Shown piece after piece: positions 44,236-52,995 of a stretch of DNA of 64,000 bases. The position numbers and the translations under genes were made by a program. The notes beneath the pieces are model-generated. The model had not been told where the DNA came from. It did no database searches and saw only the letters and a list, made by a program, of their open reading frames with translations. The stretch is from DASQZT01 sp963728965 (GTDB lineage: Bacteria > Acidobacteriota > Terriglobia > Bryobacterales > Bryobacteraceae). The first letter of the stretch is position 1, and every line of letters begins with the position of its first letter. The stretch lies in NCBI GenBank assembly GCA_963728965.1, contig CAVSMH010000002.1:62001-126000 (forward strand), in the 5' to 3' direction.

Positions 44236-45927
44236 TTGGTCCCCAAATTATTGTCTCGCTTTGCCTTTCTGGGTTGCATTGCATCTGCCGCCTGGGCTCA
44301 GTCCTCGGTCCTGCTCGACGCGATGTCTCAGGAACTCACCCGCAATTTCACGGTTCTCAAGCAGAAGGCCGATCCGGCGCCGTATTTCCTCAGCTACGAA
44401 GTCACCGACGTGGAGGCGGAGGGCGTATCGGGAACCCTGGGCACCGTTGACAACGCCAAAAGTGGCCGGAGCCGCAACCTGGATGTTTCGATCCGGGTGG
44501 GTTCGCCCCAGCTCGACAACTACCACCGCGTGCGCAACGACCGCGGGCAGTTCACCTCGGGAGCGCCCCTGACTTACGAGGACAACGTCAATTCCATCAA
44601 GCGGCGGCTCTGGCTGGAAACCGACCGGGCGTACCGCATCGCCGCGGAACGGCTGATCCGCATCAGTACCAACACCCAGGTGAAAGTGGCCGCCGCGGAC
44701 GATTCCGGCGATTTCTCCACCGAGGAACCGGTGGTGCACCAGCAGGGCCCTCCCCGCCTGCGGTTCGACAAAGACGAATGGACCGGCCGGATCCGGCGCC
44801 TTTCGGCGCGCTTTCAGAACTATCGCAGCGTGCTGACGTCGCACGTCTCGGTGGCGGCCGAGACCGATACCCGCTACCTCGTCAATACCGAGGGCACCCG
44901 CCTCGAGCACGGGCGCGGCTTCGCGCGCGTGGTGATCACCGCAGCGGCGAAAGCCGCCGATGGCACCGACCTGAGCACCTTCGAGAGCTTCGAAGCGGTG
45001 GATGCCGCCGGCCTCCCCGACGATAAAACGATTCAAGCCGCGATCGACCGCGTAGCCAACGACCTCTCCAAACTGCTCCACGCCCCCGAGGCCGAGCCTT
45101 TCGTCGGACCGGCGATCTTTTCCGGACGGGCCGCGGGCGTGTTCTTCCACGAGATCTTCGGCCATCGCGTGGAAGGTCACCGCCAGAAAGACGACAGCGA
45201 GGGCCAGACGTTCACCAAGAGCGTGGACCTGCCGGTGCTGCCGGCCTTTCTCTCCGTGGTCTTCGATCCCACGCGGCGCAAGCTCGCGGGCGTCGATCTG
45301 AACGGCTGGTACGATTACGACGACGAAGGAGTCAAGGCGCGCCCGGTTACCGCGGTGGAAAAGGGTGTGTTGAAGACGTTCCTCATGTCGCGTTCTCCGA
45401 TCCATGGCTTGGAGCATTCCAACGGCCACGGGCGCCGCCAGCCGGGCCTCGAAGTCGTGTCGCGGCAGTCCAACCTCATTGTGGAATCGACCAACGCGGT
45501 TCCGGAAGCCAGGCTGCGGCAAATGCTCGTGGAGGAGATCAAAAAACAGAACAAACCCTACGGCCTGTACTTCCGCGATATCACCGGCGGCTTCACCACC
45601 ACCGCGCGGGCCGGCCTGCAAGCCTTCAAAGTGATCCCGGTCATCGTCTACCGCGTGTATCCGGATGGAAGGCCGGACGAATTGGTGCGCGGAGCCGATA
45701 TCGTGGGCACGCCGCTGGCGAGCTTCTCGAAAATTCTCGCCACCAGCGACACGCCGGAAGTGTTCAACGGGTACTGCGGAGCCGAATCGGGCAGCGTACC
45801 CGTCTCGGCCGTATCCCCGGCGATTCTGGTTTCCGAAATCGAAATCGAGAAAAAGGCTAAATCGAACGACCGGCCGCCGCTGCTGGCGGAACCGACCCCC
45901 ATGGAGAGCAAGGGAGGCGGCCAGTGA
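44236..45927 (+). CDS. exported TldD/PmbA-family metallopeptidase (TldD-like)
   Basis: This 563-residue protein has a Sec signal-like N-terminus (LLSRFAFLGCIASAAWAQ), unlike cytosolic TldD. The metal-binding motif HEIFGHRVEGH starts at residue 305 (H305, E306, H310), so it is the catalytic-type partner. In E. coli TldD acts with TldE on peptides such as microcins and CcdA. The TTG start is uncertain. The stop overlaps the next, paralogous gene by 4 bp (GTGA). Confidence 0.85.
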   Translation: MVPKLLSRFAFLGCIASAAWAQSSVLLDAMSQELTRNFTVLKQKADPAPYFLSYEVTDVEAEGVSGTLGTVDNAKSGRSRNLDVSIRVGSPQLDNYHRVRNDRGQFTSGAPLTYEDNVNSIKRRLWLETDRAYRIAAERLIRISTNTQVKVAAADDSGDFSTEEPVVHQQGPPRLRFDKDEWTGRIRRLSARFQNYRSVLTSHVSVAAETDTRYLVNTEGTRLEHGRGFARVVITAAAKAADGTDLSTFESFEAVDAAGLPDDKTIQAAIDRVANDLSKLLHAPEAEPFVGPAIFSGRAAGVFFHEIFGHRVEGHRQKDDSEGQTFTKSVDLPVLPAFLSVVFDPTRRKLAGVDLNGWYDYDDEGVKARPVTAVEKGVLKTFLMSRSPIHGLEHSNGHGRRQPGLEVVSRQSNLIVESTNAVPEARLRQMLVEEIKKQNKPYGLYFRDITGGFTTTARAGLQAFKVIPVIVYRVYPDGRPDELVRGADIVGTPLASFSKILATSDTPEVFNGYCGAESGSVPVSAVSPAILVSEIEIEKKAKSNDRPPLLAEPTPMESKGGGQ

Positions 45928-47666
45928 CGCGACAGCTAGGGCTGGCGATTGCGGCCGGTGTGCTGACCCTGTTCGCGCAGACCGCCGCTCCCGACCCCTT
46001 GCTCCAGGCCATGCAGGACGAATTGGCGCGCGCCCGCAAGATGTCCCTCAACAGCCTGGAGGCGCCGTACTTCATCGAGTACATCCTCGACCAGTCGGAG
46101 AATTTCTCCGTTTCCGCCAGCCTGGGCGGAATTGTCTCCCAGCGTCGCGACCGCTTCCGCGAGCCGGACGTCCGCGTCCGCGTGGGCGATTACAAGTTCG
46201 ACAACACGAACTTCGCCGGCAGCGGGTTCAATTTCGGCACGCGCTACGACCTCGGCCGCTTCCCGCTGGAAGACTCCTACCCGGTACTGCGCCGGTACTT
46301 CTGGCTGCGCAGCGATTCGGCATACAAGTCCGCCGTGGAGGCCCTGTCGCGAAAGCGCGCCGCGTTGCGCAATATCCAGAACGAACAGCTCAACGATTTC
46401 GCGCATGCCGAGCCGGTGCGGCACATCCGCGAACTCCCCCGCCTGGTCATCGACGAAGACGCGTGGGTTCGCAAAGTGCGTGTGCTCTCGGGCATCTTCG
46501 CACGCTATCCCGGCGTGAAGAACTCCAGCGTCGAGCTGGAATCGAGCGCCGGCGGCATCACCATGGTCAACACCGAAGGAACCGCCGTGCGCGAGCCCGA
46601 GACAGTCACCTTTCTCCGCGTCCGCGCCCAGGCCCAGGCGCCTGACGGGATGTCGGTCCGGGACGCGGTGACCTTTCATTCGATCGACCTGCAACGCATG
46701 CCCTCCGATGCGGAGATGAACCGGGAGGCGACCGCCCTCGCCGACCATATCGCGGCACTGGCCCAAGCTCCCAAGGGCGAGGATTACAGCGGCCCGGTGT
46801 TGTTCGAAGGCATGGCCGGCGCGCAGATCCTGGCCGAAGTGCTGGGCGAGAACCTGGCGCTCTCGCGGCGCCCCGTTTCCGACGGGGGGCGCGGGGGCGG
46901 TGGTTTCATGCCCAGCGAGCTCGAAGGCCGCCTCGGCGCGCGGGTGCTGCCGGATACCTTCGACGTGGTGGACGACCCGACGCAAACCGAGTGGCGCGGC
47001 CGTCCGCTGTTCGGCTCCTATCAGGTCGATCGCGAAGGCGTCATTCCCAAGCCGTTGCGCCTGGTCGAGAAAGGCACGCTCAAGGGCTATCTCCTCACCC
47101 GTCAGCCGGTCCGCGGCTTTGAAGGATCCAACGGACGGGCGCGCCTGCCGGGCAGTTACGGAGCCTCCACGGCGAGCATCAGCAACCTGTTTATCAGCTC
47201 CTCGGAAACCGTCCCCGTGGCCGAACTGAAGAAGAAGCTGATCGAGTTGTGCCAGGCGCGCGGGAAGCCGTACGGCCTGCTCGTGCGCAAAATGGATTAC
47301 CCCTCTTCGGCTTCCCTGGTCGAGGTGCGGCGGATGTTCTCGAGCGCCCAGGGCGGCCGGCCGATCAGCATTCCGATCCTGGTGTACAAGATTTTTCCCG
47401 ACGGACGCGAAGAGCTGGTGCGCGGTCTGCAGTTCCGCGGCATGAGCGCGCGTTCCCTGAAAGACATTGTCGCCGCGGGCAACGATAGCACCACCTTCGA
47501 GTTCATGGACAACGCGGCGCCGTTTGCCCTGATCGGCGCTTCGGGGTTTGCCAGCGAAGCGTGCGTGGTCGCTCCGTCGCTCCTGATCGACGACCTGGAA
47601 CTCCACCCGGTCGAGGAAGAGCAACCCAGGCTGCCGATCGTCTCGGCTCCGGAGTTCACTCAGTAG
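45924..47666 (+). CDS. exported TldD/PmbA-family protein lacking the metal motif (TldE-like)
   Basis: This 580-residue paralogue of the preceding gene begins with a signal peptide (LGLAIAAGVLTLFAQT). Where the partner has HEIFGH, this protein reads ILAEVLGENLAL, so both metal histidines are lost. This mirrors the TldD/TldE pair, where TldE lacks the metal site and forms the heterodimer. The C-terminal Pmb-type domain with FISSSETVPVAELK is kept. It is followed after 7 bp by lptFG. Confidence 0.85.
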   Translation: MTRQLGLAIAAGVLTLFAQTAAPDPLLQAMQDELARARKMSLNSLEAPYFIEYILDQSENFSVSASLGGIVSQRRDRFREPDVRVRVGDYKFDNTNFAGSGFNFGTRYDLGRFPLEDSYPVLRRYFWLRSDSAYKSAVEALSRKRAALRNIQNEQLNDFAHAEPVRHIRELPRLVIDEDAWVRKVRVLSGIFARYPGVKNSSVELESSAGGITMVNTEGTAVREPETVTFLRVRAQAQAPDGMSVRDAVTFHSIDLQRMPSDAEMNREATALADHIAALAQAPKGEDYSGPVLFEGMAGAQILAEVLGENLALSRRPVSDGGRGGGGFMPSELEGRLGARVLPDTFDVVDDPTQTEWRGRPLFGSYQVDREGVIPKPLRLVEKGTLKGYLLTRQPVRGFEGSNGRARLPGSYGASTASISNLFISSSETVPVAELKKKLIELCQARGKPYGLLVRKMDYPSSASLVEVRRMFSSAQGGRPISIPILVYKIFPDGREELVRGLQFRGMSARSLKDIVAAGNDSTTFEFMDNAAPFALIGASGFASEACVVAPSLLIDDLELHPVEEEQPRLPIVSAPEFTQ

Positions 47667-47673
47667 GTGGGCC

Positions 47674-49995
47674 TTGCTGCGCCTGCTCAGCCGCTACGTC
47701 TTTCGCGAGATTGTGACGAGCGCCGTGCTCGGCACGCTGCTGGCCACCTTCGTCATTTTCCTGAAGGGCGTGGGCACGCTCTTCGAGCTGCTGCTGGGCG
47801 CCGGTAACGCGGGGATCAAGGAGATCCTGTGGCTCTTCGTGCTGGCGATGCCGCCGGTTCTGCCGCTGACCATTCCGTTCGGCGTGCTGATCGGGATTCT
47901 GATCGGCCTTGGCCGCATGGCGGCGGATGGCGAGATTATCGCCATGCGGGCGGGCGGCGTTTCGAGCCGCCGGGTCATTCCCCCCGTACTGACCTTCGCC
48001 GCGCTCGGAATGCTGCTGGCGGGCTACGCCTCCCTTAAGCTGACGCCGTTGGCCATGCAGAAGAGCACGGCCATCATCAACCGCCTGATTCAATCGCAGC
48101 TCTCCGCCGAGATCCAGCCGCACGTCTTCGTGGAGGATTTTCCCAACAAGATCCTGTATGTGGGTGTTGTCAAGCCCGGCCCCACCACAGTCTGGCAGTC
48201 GGTGTTTCTGGCCGACGTAACCCCACCCGATCGCCGCGCCAACGGCCTGGGGCAAAAGGCCGAGGGGCCCCTCATCACGGTCGCCCGCGAAGCCATTGCG
48301 GTCTCCGATCCGGAAAACAACCGCATTCAGCTTTCGTTTCGCGATTTCTCCACCCATGAGATGGGGAAGGACGGCAAAGCGCAGGACATCTCCGCGCCGA
48401 TTGGCGACCAGGCGCTCTACGCCTCACCGCCCGAACTGCGCTCCACCAAGTCGAGCGCGCTGAGCACGGCCGAGCTGCGGCGGCGATACAACGGCCCCGA
48501 TTGGATGGAAGTGCGCCGCGAGCTGCACCAGCGCTTCGCCCTGCCGCTGGCCTGCATCGTTCTCGCGCTGGTGGGCATCCCGCTGGGGATCTCGACGCAG
48601 AAGGGCGGCAAATCGGCCGGCTACGTGATCGCGCTCTTCTTGGGATTCTTCTGCTATCACCTTTCCTCGATCGCGCTGATCGGCGTCGCCAGGCAGAAAA
48701 AGCTGCCCATCCCGCTAGCGGTCTGGCTTCCGGACGTGGTCTTCGGAATCGTGGGCATCATCTTCCTCTACCGCATGGAGCACCCCGGCGACCGCGACCT
48801 GCTCACCGGCGCCCGTCACCTGTTCGGCCGGCTGGCGGCCAAAATCAAGGCCGTGGGCGAGCAGAGGGAACGCGCCCGCCTGTTGTGGGCGCGCATGCCG
48901 CTGCTGCCCCAGATCGTGGACACCTACATCCTCTCGAACTTCCTGTTCTACGTTACGGTGGTGCTGGCGAGCCTGGTCTCCATGAGCGAGGTGTATTTCT
49001 TCTTCGAGCTGGTAGGCGACATGATCCGGAACAACATCTCGCTGGTGAAGATGTTCACGTACCTGTTCTTCCTCACGCCGCAGCTCATCTATTCGACGCT
49101 GCCCATCAGCGTCCTGGTGGCCACCCTGATCCTGTTCGGCGTGATGAGCAAACAGAACGAGGTCACGGCATTCCGCGCCTGCGGGGTGAGCCTGTTTCGC
49201 CTGTCGGCCCCGATCCTGGTCGGCGCCAGCCTGTTCTCGGGCGGCCTGTTCGCGTTCGACCACTACTACGTGCCCGGCGCCAACCGCAAGCAGGATGCGC
49301 TGCGCGACGAGATCAAGGGCCGTCCCAAGCAGACCTATCTTCGCCCCGACCGCAAGTGGATCATGGGCGAGGGGTCGCGCATCTATTATTACGAGTACTT
49401 CGACACCACCGAGCAGACGATGGGCGGCGTCAACGTGTTCGAGTTGGATCCGAACACGTTCCGCCTGGAGCGGCAGATTCTGGCCGAACGTGCGCGGTGG
49501 AGCCCCAGCCTCAAGACCTGGGTTTTCGAGAACGGCTGGTTCAGCGATTTCAAAACCCCGAACCAGCGCGTGCACACGCCCATCATCGCCACCACCTTTC
49601 AGGAGCTGACCGAATCGCCGGAGTACTTCTTCACTGCGGCCCTTCAGGACAAGCAGATGAACGTCACCGAGCTGGAGAAGTACATCCGCGGCCTCCGGCA
49701 GCGCGGGTTCCCGACCACCAAGCTCCAGGTGCAGCTCTACCGGAAATTTTCGCTGCCGCTGTTTGCCTTGATCATGGCGATGATCGCCGTGCCGTTCGGG
49801 TTCCTGGTGGGCAACCGTGGGGCCATGACCGGCATCGGCGTGAGCCTGGGGATCGGCATCGCCTACCTGGCGATCGACCCGTTGTTTCAGAAGCTGGGCG
49901 AAGTGAGCCTGCTTCCGCCGGCCATGGCGGCCTGGTCGCCCGACGTGCTGTTCTCGCTGACGGGGCTGTACCTGCTGCTGCGCATGCGTAGCTGA
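47674..49995 (+). CDS. fused LptF/LptG lipopolysaccharide export permease
   Basis: This 773-residue protein joins two LptF/G-type permeases. The first half (about 1-380) has helices after LLSRYVFREIV, a periplasmic beta-jellyroll, and GIPLGIST; the second half begins near PQIVDTYILSNFLFYV and ends with VPFGFLVGNRG and PLFQKLGEV. Together they form the inner-membrane part that extracts LPS with LptB and LptC, neither of which is here. The TTG start at 47674 has GGTGG upstream. Its last ~25 codons are duplicated at 51337 (see repeat). Confidence 0.9.
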   Translation: MLRLLSRYVFREIVTSAVLGTLLATFVIFLKGVGTLFELLLGAGNAGIKEILWLFVLAMPPVLPLTIPFGVLIGILIGLGRMAADGEIIAMRAGGVSSRRVIPPVLTFAALGMLLAGYASLKLTPLAMQKSTAIINRLIQSQLSAEIQPHVFVEDFPNKILYVGVVKPGPTTVWQSVFLADVTPPDRRANGLGQKAEGPLITVAREAIAVSDPENNRIQLSFRDFSTHEMGKDGKAQDISAPIGDQALYASPPELRSTKSSALSTAELRRRYNGPDWMEVRRELHQRFALPLACIVLALVGIPLGISTQKGGKSAGYVIALFLGFFCYHLSSIALIGVARQKKLPIPLAVWLPDVVFGIVGIIFLYRMEHPGDRDLLTGARHLFGRLAAKIKAVGEQRERARLLWARMPLLPQIVDTYILSNFLFYVTVVLASLVSMSEVYFFFELVGDMIRNNISLVKMFTYLFFLTPQLIYSTLPISVLVATLILFGVMSKQNEVTAFRACGVSLFRLSAPILVGASLFSGGLFAFDHYYVPGANRKQDALRDEIKGRPKQTYLRPDRKWIMGEGSRIYYYEYFDTTEQTMGGVNVFELDPNTFRLERQILAERARWSPSLKTWVFENGWFSDFKTPNQRVHTPIIATTFQELTESPEYFFTAALQDKQMNVTELEKYIRGLRQRGFPTTKLQVQLYRKFSLPLFALIMAMIAVPFGFLVGNRGAMTGIGVSLGIGIAYLAIDPLFQKLGEVSLLPPAMAAWSPDVLFSLTGLYLLLRMRS

Positions 49996-50468
49996 CCGGG
50001 GAGGCTTGCAGGCCCTCGCTGGCCGCGCCGCGCCGGTCCGTCGGAATGCAGGTCCAGCGCGCGGCAATTGGACGGATGATATCGAGCGGCAGTGACAGCC
50101 TCTGGTTCGGCCGGGCGATAGCCGGCGCCAGGCGTCCATCGAGACTCGGCCGCCGACCGGCGCCACGTGCCGGCGATTTCCCCTTCCACCAGTAGCGCGC
50201 CGAGACATACGAGTGTAGTCCACAGCTCGCCCCGTCGCCTGGCGTCAGGCACGAGGACCCGGCATTTGGGATTTGCTCGTGGAGATCCGGCCGCTGGGCA
50301 ATCTCGAAAATCGCCGCGGCGTTGCCGCCACATAAAACACCGATTGCGGATTTGGTCAGTGCCGGTTGCTAGCGGGAATTCTGCTGCCGGCCTATTGCGC
50401 CGTAACCGGCGACGCGACCAACAAGGACCTCGAGCCGCCGCTCAGAGGATAGATCTGCTGGTACTAGG
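49914..50468 (+). repeat. direct repeat copy A (shorter copy)
   Basis: This 555-bp stretch begins inside the 3' end of lptFG (TCCGCCGGCCATGGCG) and ends at GTACTAGG. It matches 51337-52063 in the same orientation with substitutions and indels, the largest being a missing ~130-bp block present in copy B. The two copies bracket the PEP-CTERM gene. Confidence 0.85.
50060..50270 (-). pseudogene. degraded winged-helix (AlkZ/HTH_42-like) gene fragment, copy A
   Basis: The minus strand reads GALLVEGEIAGTWRRSAAE, like the LVDG...GTWR signature of AlkZ-type winged-helix DNA glycosylase relatives, and then goes out of frame. It is a decayed copy of the fragment in repeat B. No start or catalytic N-terminus is present. 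Confidence 0.4.
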
Positions 50469-50499
50469 ACAATATTAGGATATATAGAGGCTTTTATTA

Positions 50500-50529
50500 T
50501 TGAACTGCACCGGGAACATGGCGTATACT
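50500..50529 (+). promoter_or_regulatory. sigma-70-like promoter of the PEP-CTERM gene
   Basis: TTGAAC (50500-50505) and TATACT (50524-50529) are 18 bases apart. They would give a leader of about 140 nt before the start at 50674. This segment lies just outside repeat copy A in unique sequence. Confidence 0.45.
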
Positions 50530-50673
50530 CGATCCCGTTGAGAAACCCTTTGCTCCGAGCGACAGGGTCGTCAGAAATCAAACTACACACCAAGAAGTTG
50601 GACACACGTTCGATTCAAAAGGAGACTTCCTGGTGATTCGGAAAATCCCGGTCCATTCGAACTGGAGGAGACT

Positions 50674-51414
50674 GTGAACAGGGAATTCTCTACTTTGGCC
50701 ATCTTGGCGGTCATGGCCGCCTCACAAGCCGTCGCCGGCGTGATTCTGGTTCAAACAGGTGACCCCGGCTACTATAACAGCACGATTGGAACGGTCCTGA
50801 ATGGCACCAACGGTGGCGAAACCGGGCCCTTCCCGGTGTCAAACGATTCCAGCCTGACTTTCCCAACAGCGCCCGACCTCAGCGCCGCGAGCGCCGCGCT
50901 CGGCAATTGGCTGACCGATCCCCTCAACCTGAACTCGAATTGGCAGGCCTTGGCCGCGATCCCGAATAGCTGGACGCCCGGTTCCGAAGTTGCGGTCATG
51001 TATCAGTTCAACACGCTAAGCGCCACGAATGTAGTTGCCAGCTTCGGCGTCGATAACGGCATCTACGTATGGTTGGACAGCACCTACCTGTTCGGCGCTC
51101 GTGGGCCTGGTACCTTCGTCCCAGGTGAATACATGGTCCCCGTAGGAGACCTTGCGGCCGGAACACACTTTCTGCAGTTGCTCCTCGAAGATCATGGCGT
51201 GATCAACGGGTACGCCGTCCAAATCACGGCCGACACCTTCGTCCCCGGGCCTCCTCCGAGCGGTGTCCCCGAACCGTCAACTTACGCTCTGTTATTAGTC
51301 GGAGCGATGACTCTCGGTGCCCATCGGTGGCACACATCCGCCGGCCATGGCGGCCTGGTCGCCCGACGGTTCTCGCTGACGGGGCTGTACCTGCTGCTGC
51401 GCATGCGTAGCTGA
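50674..51414 (+). CDS. PEP-CTERM-type secreted protein with chimeric C-terminus
   Basis: This 246-residue protein has a Sec signal (1-22), an exported beta-rich domain rich in Asn/Thr, and the sorting motif VPEPS (198-202) followed by a hydrophobic helix and HRWH. Exosortase recognises such tails and fixes proteins to the surface; no exosortase is in the window. From S222 on the sequence comes from direct repeat B, a copy of the lptFG 3' end. The last 14 residues (FSLTGLYLLLRMRS) are identical to the LptFG C-terminus. The sorting signal is thus followed by a foreign tail of 25 residues. GTG start with GGAGGAG at 50664-50670. Confidence 0.8.
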   Translation: MNREFSTLAILAVMAASQAVAGVILVQTGDPGYYNSTIGTVLNGTNGGETGPFPVSNDSSLTFPTAPDLSAASAALGNWLTDPLNLNSNWQALAAIPNSWTPGSEVAVMYQFNTLSATNVVASFGVDNGIYVWLDSTYLFGARGPGTFVPGEYMVPVGDLAAGTHFLQLLLEDHGVINGYAVQITADTFVPGPPPSGVPEPSTYALLLVGAMTLGAHRWHTSAGHGGLVARRFSLTGLYLLLRMRS

Positions 51415-52063
51415 CCGGGGAGGCTCGCAGGCCCTCGCTGGCTCGCCGCGCCGGTCCGTCGGAATGCAGGTCCAGCGCGCGGCAATTGGACGGATGATAT
51501 CGAGCGGCAGTGATATCGCCTCGGCCTCGACAGCCTCCCGTTCCGGCGGGGATAGCCGGCGCCAGACGTCGATCGAGACCTCGGCCGCCGATCGGCGCCA
51601 CGTGCCGGCGATTTCCCCATCCACCAATAGCGCGCCGGGCCATACCCGTGTGGTCCACAGCTCGCCCCGTCGCCTGGCGTCAGGCACGAGGACCCGGCAT
51701 TATAGGACGGAAATTCAATGGGTGGACTCCCCTCCGGACGGAGATGCTCCATGAAGCGTCGGCCAGCCTGATTTATGGCGTCCATACGATTTCAATCTTC
51801 GTTGTAATCACCAAAGCGACGCGACGGCCCTCCATCGTGGACGAATCGCAGAACCTCGATTGGGATTTGCTCGTGGAGATCCGGCCGCTGGGCAATCTCG
51901 AAAATCGCCGCGGCGTTGCCGCCACATAAAACACCGATTGCGGATTTGGTCGAGTGCCGGTTGCTAGCGGGAACTCTGCTGCCGACCTATTTCGCCGTAA
52001 CCGGCGACGCGACCAACAAGGACCTCGAGCCGCCGCTCAGAGGATTGATCTGCTGGTACTAGG
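51337..52063 (+). repeat. direct repeat copy B (longer copy)
   Basis: This 727-bp stretch repeats 49914-50468 in the same orientation. It starts in the PEP-CTERM gene at codon 222 with a copy of the lptFG 3' end (a TGCT deletion relative to A restores the lptFG frame), then copies the downstream gene-free DNA. It is more complete than copy A and probably closer to the ancestral sequence. Confidence 0.85.
51480..51690 (-). pseudogene. winged-helix (AlkZ/HTH_42-like) gene fragment, copy B
   Basis: The minus strand reads ELWTTRVWPGALLVDGEIAG and TWRRSAAEVSIDVWRRLS, then PPEREAVEAEA. This is the C-terminal end of AlkZ-like winged-helix proteins that bind DNA and remove cross-linked bases. Only this tail is left, without the N-terminal domain. 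It is better preserved than the copy at 50060-50270. The family call rests on the VDG...GTWRR and E-x-x-A-V-E-A-E-A patterns. Confidence 0.45.
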
Positions 52064-52581
52064 CTCGGTCGTTGACCGCATGAAAGGGTTTTAGTTATGG
52101 CCGAACTTTCGGCGAGCAGTTTTGCGGTCAAACTTCCAGTTGATTTTCACGTGATCACGGTTCATTCGCCGATTCCAGGCGCGCGCTTCTTTACACAGAG
52201 TCTTGAGACTAGAGGTTTTTCGGCTACCCAAGCATTACCGGGAGAAGATCCCGAACTTCACACATTTCCCCACAGCCTACGAATTGGCAAAAAATGACAC
52301 TCTTGTCCAAAACAGCTTTCGGGCCTGCCGTCTGGGACAGGGGATTCACACCAGACATCGCGACCTCAGAGCATCAGACTTGCTTGAAATGCCCCGAAAT
52401 AGCGCCCTTCCGACGTTATTCCCGCTGGTTCGACCGCTGGCAGCCTCCGCCCGGCGTTTTGGACAGGGTCGTCGCTCCGGTGGAGACCTGGTTTCGAGCT
52501 CGGACGGGGTGCCACTCACAATGAAGGACTTAACCCGTCCAAAACAGCGGTTTCAGACCTGTCTTGGACAGTAGTGAAAAA
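52064..52581. other. gene-poor stretch with repeated TGTCCAAAACAG sites
   Basis: No gene is recognised; short frames (for example 52097-52297) match nothing I know. The core GTCCAAAACAG occurs on the plus strand at 52305-52315 and 52537-52547, and in the opposite direction as CTGGGACAG (52332), TTTTGGACAG (52457) and TTGGACAG (52564). These alternating inverted sites span ~270 bp and are probably remains of small repeats. Confidence 0.35.
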
Positions 52582-52995
52582 ATGACCATTGACAAGAAAT
52601 GCGACCTCAGGATTGAACAATCGGTGAGCGTCATTGCCGATATCGTCGCGGGACGAATGTACCACCGGAACCCTCACTGGCTCTGGATTGACGAAAATAC
52701 AGTGCTGCACTGGTACGTACGATGCCTACGGCGAGCGCCAATGTCCGGAGCGGGTCTCGTTCGCATCGAAATAGATCATCAACATGACGAAGGCATCGCC
52801 GTGAACTGTGGCGCGCCCGTGGGCGCCACGAACTCGGATTCCAGCCCGGGTATCGGACCACTCAGACCACCAAACGCGGCGCGTGACGTGAGCGAAATCG
52901 CGCTACTAGAGGCGACGTGCCGGCCGGCGCCGCCCTGGAAGTACCTAATCGAAAACCAAGCGTGTTTAGGGTGTGATATTCTGCAATCGTCATGA
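52582..52995 (+). CDS. hypothetical protein, first of an overlapping small-gene pair
   Basis: This open frame of 137 codons is not recognised. The N-terminal half has a regular charged/hydrophobic pattern (VSVIADIVAGRMYHRNPHWL, LHWYVRCLRR). The C-terminal half is Pro/Ala-rich with two or three cysteines. No signal peptide or membrane helix is seen. There is no clear ribosome binding site. Its TGA overlaps the next ATG as ATGA, the usual sign of coupled translation, which is the main reason to take it as real. Confidence 0.35.
   Translation: MTIDKKCDLRIEQSVSVIADIVAGRMYHRNPHWLWIDENTVLHWYVRCLRRAPMSGAGLVRIEIDHQHDEGIAVNCGAPVGATNSDSSPGIGPLRPPNAARDVSEIALLEATCRPAPPWKYLIENQACLGCDILQSS

Noticed and set aside
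48715..50223. Minus-strand frame of 502 codons over the end of lptFG and repeat A
   Set aside because: Mostly antisense of lptFG; only the first part, in repeat A, has a trace of real coding, described as a relic.
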